Assembly (NCBI GenBank): GCA_016875735.1
Contig: VGOW01000027.1
Location: forward strand, 1 to 45,777
Direction: 5' to 3'
Source of the DNA: Chloroflexota bacterium
Lineage (GTDB): Bacteria > Chloroflexota > Anaerolineae > Anaerolineales > VGOW01
DNA: 45,777 nt
Part shown: piece after piece, positions 16,095 to 23,363 of the stretch
How the letters are laid out: the number at the start of each line of letters is the position of its first letter
Numbering within the stretch: the first letter of the stretch is position 1
Program-made: the position numbers and the translations under genes
Notes under the pieces: generated by a model
Told to the model about the DNA's origin: nothing
Databases searched by the model: none
What the model saw: only the letters and a program-made list of their open reading frames with translations

Positions 16095-18434
16095 TTATTT
16101 CGCTCTGGCCAAACGCTCTTTCAGCGTTGGCTCGGTTTCCATTTCTTTCGCCACCTCGGCGCGGGGAATGGCCAGCACTTTGGTGTTGAGCGCGGTGGCT
16201 TTGGCCGACGCGCTGTTGGGTTGGTTTCCCGCGATGACCGCGCCGTTGAGTACCGCGCCGTCTTTCAATTCCGTTGCGCCGTCCGTGTCCGAAGCGACGG
16301 CCACCGATCCTTCTTTGACGATGTACAGCGCGGTCGGTTCACTGCCTGCGGCGAAGATGGCTTGATTCTTCTTGAAACGCATCTCCTCCGTTACGGCGGC
16401 CAGCCGCCGCACCACATCGCTGGGCAAGTCGGCGAAGAGCGGGTTGACTCGCAGAAGCCGTTGCGCGCGCTCACGCATGGCTTTGTCGAGCATCTTCTGC
16501 AAATGGGGGAACGAGTCGCTCATGTGCGGGAAGTGCATGGCGGCGGCGAACTGCTTCTCGAAATCGGGCTCCACCGTGAGTTCCACATATTCGATGTGCC
16601 GCGCCACTTCGTCGGCTTCGGCGCGTTTGTCGGTGTTGAGCAGAGCCATGCGCGCGCCGTCGCCCGCCGCGTTGCCCACCGCGAACACGTTCTTCAGTTC
16701 GCAATCGGGGTACAGCCCCATGGCCATCGCTTTCACTTTGTCGATGAAACTGCCGAAGGCTCCGGCCAGCACCACTTTATCCACCTTCGGCACGCCCAGC
16801 CGCCGCATCATAATTTTGGCCGCCGAATACATGGCCGACTTCGCCAACTGCAAGGCGCGCATATCGGCATTGTTGAAGGTGATGTCGCGGCCAATGGATG
16901 TTTGATTGGCCCAGGCGATCACGAATTCGATTCCGCCCGGCCCTTCGCGCAGTCGCGGCGAGTGCGTCTCTTTCGAGAAGCGGCCGGTGGCGTCCACCAC
17001 TCCGGCCCGATACATTTCCCAACCGAGATCGATCATAGCCGAGCCGCACAACCCGCGCGCTTTGATCTCTTCCGGCGGCAACTCGTCCGACCATTTTTCT
17101 TCGCCGATCGTTTTGAAGCGCACATCCCACGTTACCGGATCGATGTCCACCTTTTCGATGGCCCCCGCCGCGGCGCGCATGCCGAATTGAATCTGCGCGC
17201 CCTCGAACGCCGGGCCGGTGGGCACCGAGGCCGAGATCAGTTTGTGGCGGTTGCCCAGCACCATTTCGCCGTTGGTGCCAATGTCGATGACCAGCATAAT
17301 GTCATCCTGCTTATACGGCTCTTCGGCGATCACACAGGCCACGTTGTCGGCGCCCACGAACCCGGCCTCGTTGGGCAGAACGTGCACGTTGCCGCTGGGC
17401 AAAATCTTCAGGCCGAAGTCGCGCGCCTTCACATCCACCGAATGGTGAATAGCCGGAGCAAACGGCGACACGCCGACATATTTGGGGAAGATGTTGAGGA
17501 AGATGTGATCCATGCAGGTGTTGCCCACCAGCACGGTTTCGCATATTTCTTCGGGTTGGTAGCCCGCTTTTTCGCACACGCGCTCGACAATGGTGTTCAA
17601 CCCCTCGATGATGGCGCGGTGCATCTTCTCCAGCCCGTCCGTGTGGGTCATGGCGTAGGTGATGCGCGCCATCACGTCGTCGCCATAGGGCGTTTGCGGA
17701 TTCATCATCGACTCGGAGGCGAGCACCTGCCCGGAATCGAGATCGCAGAGGAACCCAGCAACCGTGGTAGTGCCGACATCCACCGCCAACCCGAGACTAT
17801 ATTCGGCGAACCCGGCCGCCACGCGGATCACTTCGCGCCCTTGCCACACGAACGCGGTCACTTTCCATTCACCCGCACGCACGATCTTTTGCAGCTGAGT
17901 GAGCACGGGGTAATCGATATGCAGGCCTTCGAGCCCGTGATGCTCTTTGAGCGCGTTCTGCAATCGCTCCCAATCGCCGAGCGGGTCGCGCAGGGTGGCC
18001 GGCTTCATCTCCACAAAGTAGCGGCGCATGGCAGACTTGATGGGAATGTTGAGTTCGCGCGCCGATTTGCGGACGAGTTGTTTGACGGCGCGGCTCTCTT
18101 CGGGCACGAAGACGACGAGCGGGCCGTGCACTTTGACCACGCAGCTTTGGCGCAGGTTGGGCTCGTTGAGGCCTTTGGAACGGAAGAAATCGCGCTCCTT
18201 TTCCAGCACCGGGTTGCAGTGGCTCAGGCTCGATTCGATTCCGAAGCGCTCGAACGATCCTTCTTCGATGCGCACGCGGCACTTCGAGCACATAAGCAGG
18301 CCACCGCAGGGAGTTTCGATCTCGACGCCGAGCGAGCGAGCCACTTCCAGCAAATTCGCGCCGTCCTCGACATAGCCGCGACTGCCGGAGGGTTGGAAGA
18401 CAACGAGGTGTTTGGGTTTTGATTCGTCGGGCAT
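16095..18434 (-). CDS. Corrinoid-protein reactivase (RACE, RamA/MtoD analogue) with C-terminal cNMP-like domain
   Basis: This 779-residue ATP-dependent reductive activator returns inactive Co(II) corrinoid proteins to Co(I). Residues 1-105 are a [2Fe-2S] ferredoxin with C43-x5-C49-x2-C52 and C98 (TPCGGLLMCSKCRV). A linker and an ASKHA-fold (DUF4445) ATPase follow, with AVDVGTTTVAGFLCD, LVIDIGTNGEMVLG and VVLAGAFGSF. Bacterial RACE proteins usually end near 600-650 residues. Here about 120 more residues form a cyclic-nucleotide-binding-like beta-roll (VNPLFADLPSDVVRRLAAV, IFAAGSEPTALYIVKEGSV). The phosphate-binding cassette is not conserved, so it may bind another ligand or act as a sensor. 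It is adjacent to the corrinoid protein and MtaA-like genes. Confidence 0.92.
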   Translation of the reverse strand: MPDESKPKHLVVFQPSGSRGYVEDGANLLEVARSLGVEIETPCGGLLMCSKCRVRIEEGSFERFGIESSLSHCNPVLEKERDFFRSKGLNEPNLRQSCVVKVHGPLVVFVPEESRAVKQLVRKSARELNIPIKSAMRRYFVEMKPATLRDPLGDWERLQNALKEHHGLEGLHIDYPVLTQLQKIVRAGEWKVTAFVWQGREVIRVAAGFAEYSLGLAVDVGTTTVAGFLCDLDSGQVLASESMMNPQTPYGDDVMARITYAMTHTDGLEKMHRAIIEGLNTIVERVCEKAGYQPEEICETVLVGNTCMDHIFLNIFPKYVGVSPFAPAIHHSVDVKARDFGLKILPSGNVHVLPNEAGFVGADNVACVIAEEPYKQDDIMLVIDIGTNGEMVLGNRHKLISASVPTGPAFEGAQIQFGMRAAAGAIEKVDIDPVTWDVRFKTIGEEKWSDELPPEEIKARGLCGSAMIDLGWEMYRAGVVDATGRFSKETHSPRLREGPGGIEFVIAWANQTSIGRDITFNNADMRALQLAKSAMYSAAKIMMRRLGVPKVDKVVLAGAFGSFIDKVKAMAMGLYPDCELKNVFAVGNAAGDGARMALLNTDKRAEADEVARHIEYVELTVEPDFEKQFAAAMHFPHMSDSFPHLQKMLDKAMRERAQRLLRVNPLFADLPSDVVRRLAAVTEEMRFKKNQAIFAAGSEPTALYIVKEGSVAVASDTDGATELKDGAVLNGAVIAGNQPNSASAKATALNTKVLAIPRAEVAKEMETEPTLKERLARAK

Positions 18435-18459
18435 CGGGTGGTTACCAGAGACAGGGTGG

Positions 18460-18536
18460 GCAGGGAGCAGTGATCAGTAATCGGTAATCAGTAATTGGCA
18501 ATTGGCGAGATGCGATCAACAATCTACAATCTGCAA
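18460..18536. repeat. CAGTGATCAGTAATCGG-type spacer repeats
   Basis: AGCAGTGATCAGTAATCGGT followed by AATCAGTAATTGGCAATTGG and CAACAATCTACAATCTGCAA forms a spacer of short degenerate units. The first unit shares GTGATCAGT with the 24-bp hairpin at 10338. It separates the reactivase gene from the end of the TrmB-headed operon. Confidence 0.5.
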
Positions 18537-18800
18537 TCACTCTTCGGGGATGAGGGTGTAGGCATTCAAGCCAGCGGTGGCAATGGCGATGTCGGTGGCG
18601 GCGGCCAGTTCGGCGTCGGTGCAGCCGGCCTTCTTAGCCGAGAAGTAGAAGTAACTCACCGCGCCGTCGTTGCCGGTGGCCAGCGCGGCGACGAAACAAA
18701 GCAGGTTGCCCGTTTTGGGATCGACCGGCGATTTCGAAAACACTTCGTTCGCCCACTCGTAATACTTCGCCTTCATGCTTCCGGGTTCGGGGACTCTCAT
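18537..18800 (-). CDS. Small carboxymuconolactone-decarboxylase/AhpD-like protein
   Basis: 87 residues, start ATG at 18800 overlapping the upstream stop (ATGA). Helical protein with CFVAALATGNDGAVSYFYFS and AELAAATDIAIATAGLNAY, the pattern of short CMD/AhpD-like proteins. The usual CxxC peroxidase pair is missing (one Cys at AGCTD and one at LLCF). The function is unknown. It is the last gene of the operon that contains a zinc methyltransferase. Confidence 0.6.
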   Translation of the reverse strand: MRVPEPGSMKAKYYEWANEVFSKSPVDPKTGNLLCFVAALATGNDGAVSYFYFSAKKAGCTDAELAAATDIAIATAGLNAYTLIPEE

Positions 18801-19141
18801 GGGTTGTCCTCTGCGGGGGTTGAGGTGAACGTGATGGTCACGTCTTTGGGCACGGCCACGCCCGTTTCCACTTCGATGGCTTTGATGATGGCTGAAGGCA
18901 CGGGGCAAGCCGTGTGCCGGATGTGCGTCGCCGCCGATTTGTACACCGCGCTCTCGGTCATGCGCTTGAACACTTCGTGGCCTTTGCCTTTCCACTGCAA
19001 GTTTTGCAGATCAGGATTCATGTCCGTGATTTGATCGCACTCACTGCGGATGACGACTTGCACGCGGGTGTCGTCCACTTTGGATACTTCGATAACCGCC
19101 GAGTGGCCGCATACGCCCGCGAACACTTCGACACGGGTCAC
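18797..19141 (-). CDS. Small protein of a corrinoid-methyltransferase operon (DUF6951-like)
   Basis: 114 residues starting from GTG at 19141, which overlaps the stop of the methyltransferase gene (GTGA). Features are VFAGVCGHSAVIEV, VVIRSECDQI, THIRHTACPVP and IIKAIEVETGVAVPKDVTI. I believe this matches a family of about 110 residues (DUF6951) found near methyltransferases, but cannot verify it here. Conserved Cys and His residues (VCGHS, SEC, HTACP) suggest metal or cobamide-related binding (inference). Confidence 0.6.
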   Translation of the reverse strand: MTRVEVFAGVCGHSAVIEVSKVDDTRVQVVIRSECDQITDMNPDLQNLQWKGKGHEVFKRMTESAVYKSAATHIRHTACPVPSAIIKAIEVETGVAVPKDVTITFTSTPAEDNP

Positions 19142-20163
19142 AGGGCGGCCTCCATCATGGCCTGCACGTTGCCGAAGGGGGTCGTCGGCGTCATTTCGCA
19201 TCCGGTGGTGACGATGAAGCCGTCGGGCCCGGCGGCTTCTATGCAGCGCTTCGTCGCGGCGATCACGTCGTTGATGCCCCCTTGATCCATGATATGAACG
19301 GGATCGACGTTTCCGGCGATGGCAACCTTTCCTTTGCACACTTGTTTCGCCATCCCCATATCCACTTTTTGATCGAGGCTGAGGCATACCGCGCCACTGT
19401 CGATCATCAAATCCCATTTGTCGGCGGTGTTGCCGCAGATGTGCAGCCACGTGTCCACGTGATACGAGCGCTTGGCCCAGTCGATGAATTCCATCAGCGG
19501 GGGCAGGCAGAATTTGGCAAAGGCTTTGCGCGAGATCGTGTCCGACGAGGCTGAGTGATCGGCAAGGCTGATGAGGCCGATGGTGCGCTGTTCGAGGAGC
19601 GGCTTGTAGTATTGCTTGAGCGCTTTCACCGCGAAATCGGTCATCCGGTGAATCGTTTCGGGGTGAGTGATGGTGGCGCGGAGGAATCCGTCCAACCCGT
19701 ACATTTGCCCGGCGGTGGTGAACGGCCCCCACTGAGTGACGGCGACGATGGTCGAGTCGCCCAAGGTTTCGTGGACACGCCGCGCCGTTTCGCGGATGGT
19801 GTACACGGCGGGGTCGCGGTCGAGTTCGGTGAGATCGATGTTGTTGACTTCCTCGTCGCTTTCCAGCACCAGCGGCACGACGACTTCGGGCGACCCCATG
19901 CGGGGGAAGCGGATGCGCCCGCCGAGCGCTCCGGTGAGCACATTGTTGAAACCGGAACCGACGAACACGATGGGGCTGGACACTTTCTTTTGCGTTGCCA
20001 GCACGGCTTCGGTCATCAGGTCGCGATCGGTGGCCGCTTCGCGCATCGTGCGCCCGATCTGGTTCACACTCCACTGCCCGCCGCCAAAAAGCACCGCCGG
20101 AACTTTGGGCGGCGCGCCGCGATGGAAGGCTTCTCGGATTGCGTCCGGTGAATTCTTTTGCAT
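19138..20163 (-). CDS. UroD-fold zinc methyltransferase, paralogue 1
   Basis: 341 residues, start ATG at 20163 with AGAGG upstream. TIM-barrel uroporphyrinogen-decarboxylase superfamily protein with a complete thiol-activating zinc site H241-x-C243 (TWLHICGNT) and C322 (TTGCE). These positions are nearly identical to those of archaeal MtbA. It is not a haem-pathway UroD: it lacks the expected N-terminal Arg motif and sits among C1 genes. It closely resembles the protein at 21304-22326 (shared SPIVxVGSG, WGPFT, AGQMYG, AGNVDPV). It likely acts on a methylated substrate, a corrinoid protein or CoM. It is coupled to the DUF6951-like gene by GTGA. Confidence 0.85.
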   Translation of the reverse strand: MQKNSPDAIREAFHRGAPPKVPAVLFGGGQWSVNQIGRTMREAATDRDLMTEAVLATQKKVSSPIVFVGSGFNNVLTGALGGRIRFPRMGSPEVVVPLVLESDEEVNNIDLTELDRDPAVYTIRETARRVHETLGDSTIVAVTQWGPFTTAGQMYGLDGFLRATITHPETIHRMTDFAVKALKQYYKPLLEQRTIGLISLADHSASSDTISRKAFAKFCLPPLMEFIDWAKRSYHVDTWLHICGNTADKWDLMIDSGAVCLSLDQKVDMGMAKQVCKGKVAIAGNVDPVHIMDQGGINDVIAATKRCIEAAGPDGFIVTTGCEMTPTTPFGNVQAMMEAAL

Positions 20164-20172
20164 CGGAGCCTC

Positions 20173-20466
20173 TTATGCGGGTTGGCGTTTCGCCAATTTT
20201 GCCAATCGTTGCGACGGATAGGCGGCGATGATTTCGGCCACGACGGCTTCGGCCACCTGCGCCGCCGCGCCCGGCCGCTCTTCGGCCTCGCCCCAACGGA
20301 AGGCGGCTTGATACGCTTTTTGGCCGGTCGCGCCATCGACCATCGCCGCCGCGTCCACCACCGCCTCGAACTCGCGGGGCAACTGCTTCGACACGCGGCC
20401 CTGATCGTCGCTCACTCGCACCGCGTACGGAATATCTTTCCAATACATGATCTGAACTTTAGCCAT
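20173..20466 (-). CDS. Virulence-factor (PF13769-type) small protein
   Basis: 97 residues with MAKVQIMYWKDIPYAVRV and GRVSKQLPREFEAVVDAAAM, matching the small family annotated as virulence factor, whose biochemical role is unknown. It starts 1 base before the upstream stop region and ends 9 bases before the methyltransferase start, so it is in the same operon. Proteins of this family occurring in methyltransferase operons may be subunits or maturation factors (inference). Confidence 0.65.
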   Translation of the reverse strand: MAKVQIMYWKDIPYAVRVSDDQGRVSKQLPREFEAVVDAAAMVDGATGQKAYQAAFRWGEAEERPGAAAQVAEAVVAEIIAAYPSQRLAKLAKRQPA

Positions 20467-20760
20467 TCACTTCGCTCCTTCCGCCGCCTCGACGATGCCG
20501 CGCTGGACAACTGGAAAGGCGGTGATGTTCCACACGTCGGCGAAAAATTCCACCAGCCCGTGAATGATCGCCGGGTCGTCGGCCTCCATGAGCCAAAACG
20601 TTTTCTTGGGAGAGGCGCCGACAACTTCGTATCGGGCGAGGGTTTGATATTTGCCCGCGAAGGGGCTCCGCCTCTCCCATTCGAGATAGGCTTGGCGGTT
20701 GTCCGCGATTTGTTGGAGGGTGACGCCGGGTTTGGCGTCGCCGACCACGATGAAAACCAT
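20467..20760 (-). CDS. Small alpha/beta (ferredoxin-fold) protein, DUF3303-like
   Basis: 97 residues: MVFIVVGDAKPGVTLQQIAD, AYLEWERRSPFAGKYQTLAR, FWLMEADDPAIIHGLVEFFA, WNITAFPVV. The alternation fits a dimeric alpha-beta barrel fold such as DUF3303 or muconolactone-isomerase-like proteins. No catalytic residues can be named. It lies between the TrmB regulator and the virulence-factor-like gene, with essentially no spacer on the downstream side. Confidence 0.55.
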   Translation of the reverse strand: MVFIVVGDAKPGVTLQQIADNRQAYLEWERRSPFAGKYQTLARYEVVGASPKKTFWLMEADDPAIIHGLVEFFADVWNITAFPVVQRGIVEAAEGAK

Positions 20761-20784
20761 CGGCCACTCCGGCGGCGGGCCGGG

Positions 20785-21195
20785 CTACAACCCGCCGATA
20801 CGATCCTCGCCGGAACGCGAGGCGCGAATCAAAGAATCGGTTGCGCTGTTTCCGTTCCCCGACAGCTCGAGGTCGGGGACGAGTTGCCGGATGATTCCGG
20901 CGATGCGTTCGTTGTCGAGGGCTTGGGCGCGAAGCCGCGCTTCGTACATCAGAGGCAAAGCAACAGACGGCGGGCGCGCCGAGTGGCGGGCCGGCCGTCC
21001 GTCGCGAATGTCGATCAGGCCTTTGTCGCGGAGAGAGGTGAGCACATCGTAAATACGTTGACGGGGAACGCCAGCGCGGTCGGCAACCTCGACGGCGGTG
21101 GAATCGTCGTGGCCGAGCAGGGCGAGGTAGGCGCAGGCTTCGTATTTGCTCAGGCCTAAGATAATGAGGCGGTCAGGGCTTATTCTTGCAGCCAT
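20785..21195 (-). CDS. Short TrmB-family transcriptional regulator
   Basis: 136 residues starting from ATG at 21195 (MAARISPDRLIILGLSKYEA). Winged-helix DNA-binding domain with STAVEVADRAGVPRQRIYDV, GLIDIRDGRPARHSARPP and a short coiled tail. Full TrmB proteins carry an extra ~150-residue sugar- or ligand-binding domain that is missing here. It is the first gene of the operon that includes zinc methyltransferase 1. A palindrome 32 bases upstream of its start may be its own operator (inference). Confidence 0.82.
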   Translation of the reverse strand: MAARISPDRLIILGLSKYEACAYLALLGHDDSTAVEVADRAGVPRQRIYDVLTSLRDKGLIDIRDGRPARHSARPPSVALPLMYEARLRAQALDNERIAGIIRQLVPDLELSGNGNSATDSLIRASRSGEDRIGGL

Positions 21196-21226
21196 TGAGT
21201 GAATTGTCACTGAGACTACGGATTAT

Positions 21227-21244
21227 CACCACTGAATTGTGGTG
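21227..21244. promoter_or_regulatory. Palindromic candidate operator upstream of the TrmB gene
   Basis: CACCAC-TGAATT-GTGGTG is an 18-base perfect dyad whose central TGAATT is not self-complementary. It is next to a TATACA-like -10 element on the minus strand (complement of 21244-21249). A second smaller dyad, AGTGA-ATTG-TCACT, occupies 21198-21211. Placement between the promoter-like element and the start codon fits autoregulation by TrmB. Confidence 0.55.
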
Positions 21245-21262
21245 TATAGTAGCACATAAGAA

Positions 21263-21286
21263 AGCCCGGAGTCAATCACCCGGGCT
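21263..21286 (-). terminator. Rho-independent terminator of the CoM operon
   Basis: On the minus strand AGCCCGG (complement of 21280-21286) and CCGGGCT (complement of 21263-21269) form a 7-bp GC stem with a 10-base loop, followed by TTCTTATG. It lies 18 bases beyond the stop of the zinc methyltransferase gene at 21304. It therefore closes the operon that starts with folD. Confidence 0.75.
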
Positions 21287-21303
21287 AAATCTGACATAAT
21301 TTG

Positions 21304-22326
21304 TCAGTTTCTCGCCATTCCCAGCATGGCCTGCAAGTTTTCGAGCGAAATGGTGGGGGGCAGGTCACAGCCGCTGGTGAGAATGAAGCCGCCGCCAGCC
21401 GAGGCGGCGTCGATGCAGGCTTGAGAGGCCGCCCGCACGTCGTCGGGGCCTTTCTGATTCAGCACCGACACCGGATCGACGTTTCCGGCGAGGGCAATCA
21501 TCTTTCCCACACGCTCTTTGGCCGTGGCCATATTCACTTTGTAGTCGAGGCTGAAGCAACTTGCGCCCGTCTCGGCGATGGCTTCCAACTTGTCGGTGGT
21601 GTTGCCGCAAATGTGCAGCCAGGTGTACACGCCGTGCTCTTTGGCCCATACCAGCAGGGGCTGAAGGCGCGGCAGTGAGAACGCGCGAAACATCCGCTCG
21701 GAGATCAGATCGCCGGAGCCGGTGGGGTCGGAGATGGCAAGCAAGGGAATGACTTTTTCTTCGACCAGCGGTTTGTAGAACTGCTTGACCAGTTTGGTGG
21801 CGAACTCCATCATTTTGTGGACTTCGTCTTTCTTTTTCAGCGCGGCCTTCATCATCGGCTCCACGCCATACATCTGCCCGGCCAGCGTGAACGGCCCCCA
21901 CGCCGTCACCGTCACCACATATTCGTCGCCAATCGCTTTCGCCACCAGCCGCGCCGCCTCGCGGATGTTTTGAATCACCGGATCGTTTTCGATGATCGTT
22001 ACATCCGTGTTCACGATCTCATCCGCCGTCTCTTTCACCAAATGCGATTCGAGATCGGGCGTGCCCAGCGGGCGCTCTTTGATCTTGCCGCCGATGGCCG
22101 CCGCCAAATAGTTGTTGTAACCCGATCCGACGTACACGATGGGGCTTTTGACAAGTTCATTCGTTTTGATGATCAACTCCGCGTATGCTTTGGGGTCGGC
22201 GATCATTTCGCCGAACTGCTTTTGCCAGCGGCGGATCGTCCACACGCCCCCGCCGAACACCGTTGCCGGAACGGCCTGTGTGGGTTTGAGATCGAATGCT
22301 GCGAAGATGGCTTCTTTGGGTGTCAT
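21304..22326 (-). CDS. UroD-fold zinc methyltransferase, paralogue 2 (last gene of the CoM operon)
   Basis: 340 residues. Zinc site H238-x-C240 (WLHICGNT) and C320 (TSGCD), as in MtbA/MtaA-type methyl-corrinoid:CoM methyltransferases. It resembles the protein at 19138-20163 over its whole length (FGGGVW, SPIVYVGSGYNN, WGPFTLAGQMYG, AGNVDPV). The gene follows the PLP enzyme by 50 bases and is followed by a terminator, so it should be made together with the CoM biosynthetic enzymes. This makes CoM, or a methylated CoM, its most likely thiol partner (inference). Confidence 0.86.
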   Translation of the reverse strand: MTPKEAIFAAFDLKPTQAVPATVFGGGVWTIRRWQKQFGEMIADPKAYAELIIKTNELVKSPIVYVGSGYNNYLAAAIGGKIKERPLGTPDLESHLVKETADEIVNTDVTIIENDPVIQNIREAARLVAKAIGDEYVVTVTAWGPFTLAGQMYGVEPMMKAALKKKDEVHKMMEFATKLVKQFYKPLVEEKVIPLLAISDPTGSGDLISERMFRAFSLPRLQPLLVWAKEHGVYTWLHICGNTTDKLEAIAETGASCFSLDYKVNMATAKERVGKMIALAGNVDPVSVLNQKGPDDVRAASQACIDAASAGGGFILTSGCDLPPTISLENLQAMLGMARN

Positions 22327-22376
22327 GTTCCTTTATCCTCCGGCGAGTCGATACGTTCCATTTTGACTGAGATGGA

Positions 22377-23363
22377 TTACGAAGTCAAGTCTTTGATTTC
22401 CGAATGCGCAAAGAGTCCCGGCTCGCCGCCGGTGTGCAGAAAAACAATGGTCTCGTTCGGCGCGATGCCGCCCGCGCGAATCTCGGCCAGCAGTCCGGCC
22501 ATGCCTTTGCCGGTGTATGTTGGGTCGAGGAAGAGGCCCTCGGTTCGGGCGACGAGCCGGATGGTCTCGGCGCATTCGGGCGTGGGGATGCCGTAGCCCG
22601 GCCCGATGAATCCATCACGCACGACGACATCATTCGCCGCTATTTCGATGTCGCTTCCCGCCAGCCGCGCCGCCTCGCCCGCGATGCGCGCGATGCGCCC
22701 CACACACTCCTCTACCGGGCGGCTCACCGTCACTCCGAACACGCGATACGGCGCGCCATAGATTTTCGCTCCGGCCAGAATCCCGGCCTGCGTGCCGCAC
22801 GAGCCGGTTGCCAACACGAGTCGAGTCGGCGCCACACCCAGCGCCTGCAATTGCAAACCCAACTCGCGCACGAATTCGATATATCCCAACGCGCCCAACG
22901 CCGACGCGCCCCCGCGCGGAATCACGTACGGCCGCCGCCCGGCGCGGCGCAACTCGTCGGCAACTTCTCCAATTCTCGAATCAACCAGCGCCCGATCAGG
23001 GTTGTTGGTAAATCGTATTTGCGCGCCGAGCAATTCATCGAGCAAAAGGTTGCCCTGCGTGTCGGCGGGGCGCGAGTCGTGAATTACGGCGACGACCTCC
23101 AGCCCAGCCACGCGCGCCGCCGCCGCGGTGGCCCGCACGTGATTCGATTGCGGCCCGGCGCCGGTCACAATCACATCGGCGTCCTTCGCCAGCGCATCGG
23201 CGAGGTAAAACTCCAGCCCGCGCACTTTGTTGCCGCCGAATCCGAAGCCGGTCATGTCGTCACGCTTGATGAAGATGCGCGGCCCGCCGAGCGCTTTCGC
23301 AAGACGCGGCGCTTCGAGCAGAGGCGTGGGGAAAATGCCGAGCGGGAAGCGGGGAGGCATCAT
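22377..23363 (-). CDS. PLP-dependent D-cysteine desulfhydrase/ACC-deaminase-like enzyme (XcbE1-like, putative CoM biosynthesis)
   Basis: 328 residues starting from ATG at 23363, which overlaps the previous stop (ATGA). Fold-type II PLP enzyme with the Schiff-base lysine in GFGFGGNKVRGLEF (Lys near 47), IVTGAGPQSNHVRATAA, phosphate loop LATGSCGTQAG, and C-terminal DPTYTGKGMAGL and FLHTGG. On its own it would be annotated D-cysteine desulfhydrase. Following a ComA homologue and two aspartase/fumarase-type lyases, it takes the place of XcbE1 in the Xanthobacter CoM operon. There a PLP enzyme is thought to install or release the thiol from a cysteine adduct. Confidence 0.82.
   Translation of the reverse strand: MMPPRFPLGIFPTPLLEAPRLAKALGGPRIFIKRDDMTGFGFGGNKVRGLEFYLADALAKDADVIVTGAGPQSNHVRATAAAARVAGLEVVAVIHDSRPADTQGNLLLDELLGAQIRFTNNPDRALVDSRIGEVADELRRAGRRPYVIPRGGASALGALGYIEFVRELGLQLQALGVAPTRLVLATGSCGTQAGILAGAKIYGAPYRVFGVTVSRPVEECVGRIARIAGEAARLAGSDIEIAANDVVVRDGFIGPGYGIPTPECAETIRLVARTEGLFLDPTYTGKGMAGLLAEIRAGGIAPNETIVFLHTGGEPGLFAHSEIKDLTS

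Noticed and set aside
16221-18422. 733-codon open frame on + strand
   Set aside because: It is antisense to the reactivase gene, with composition typical of high-GC shadow frames (His, Arg and Gly rich) and no recognisable domain.
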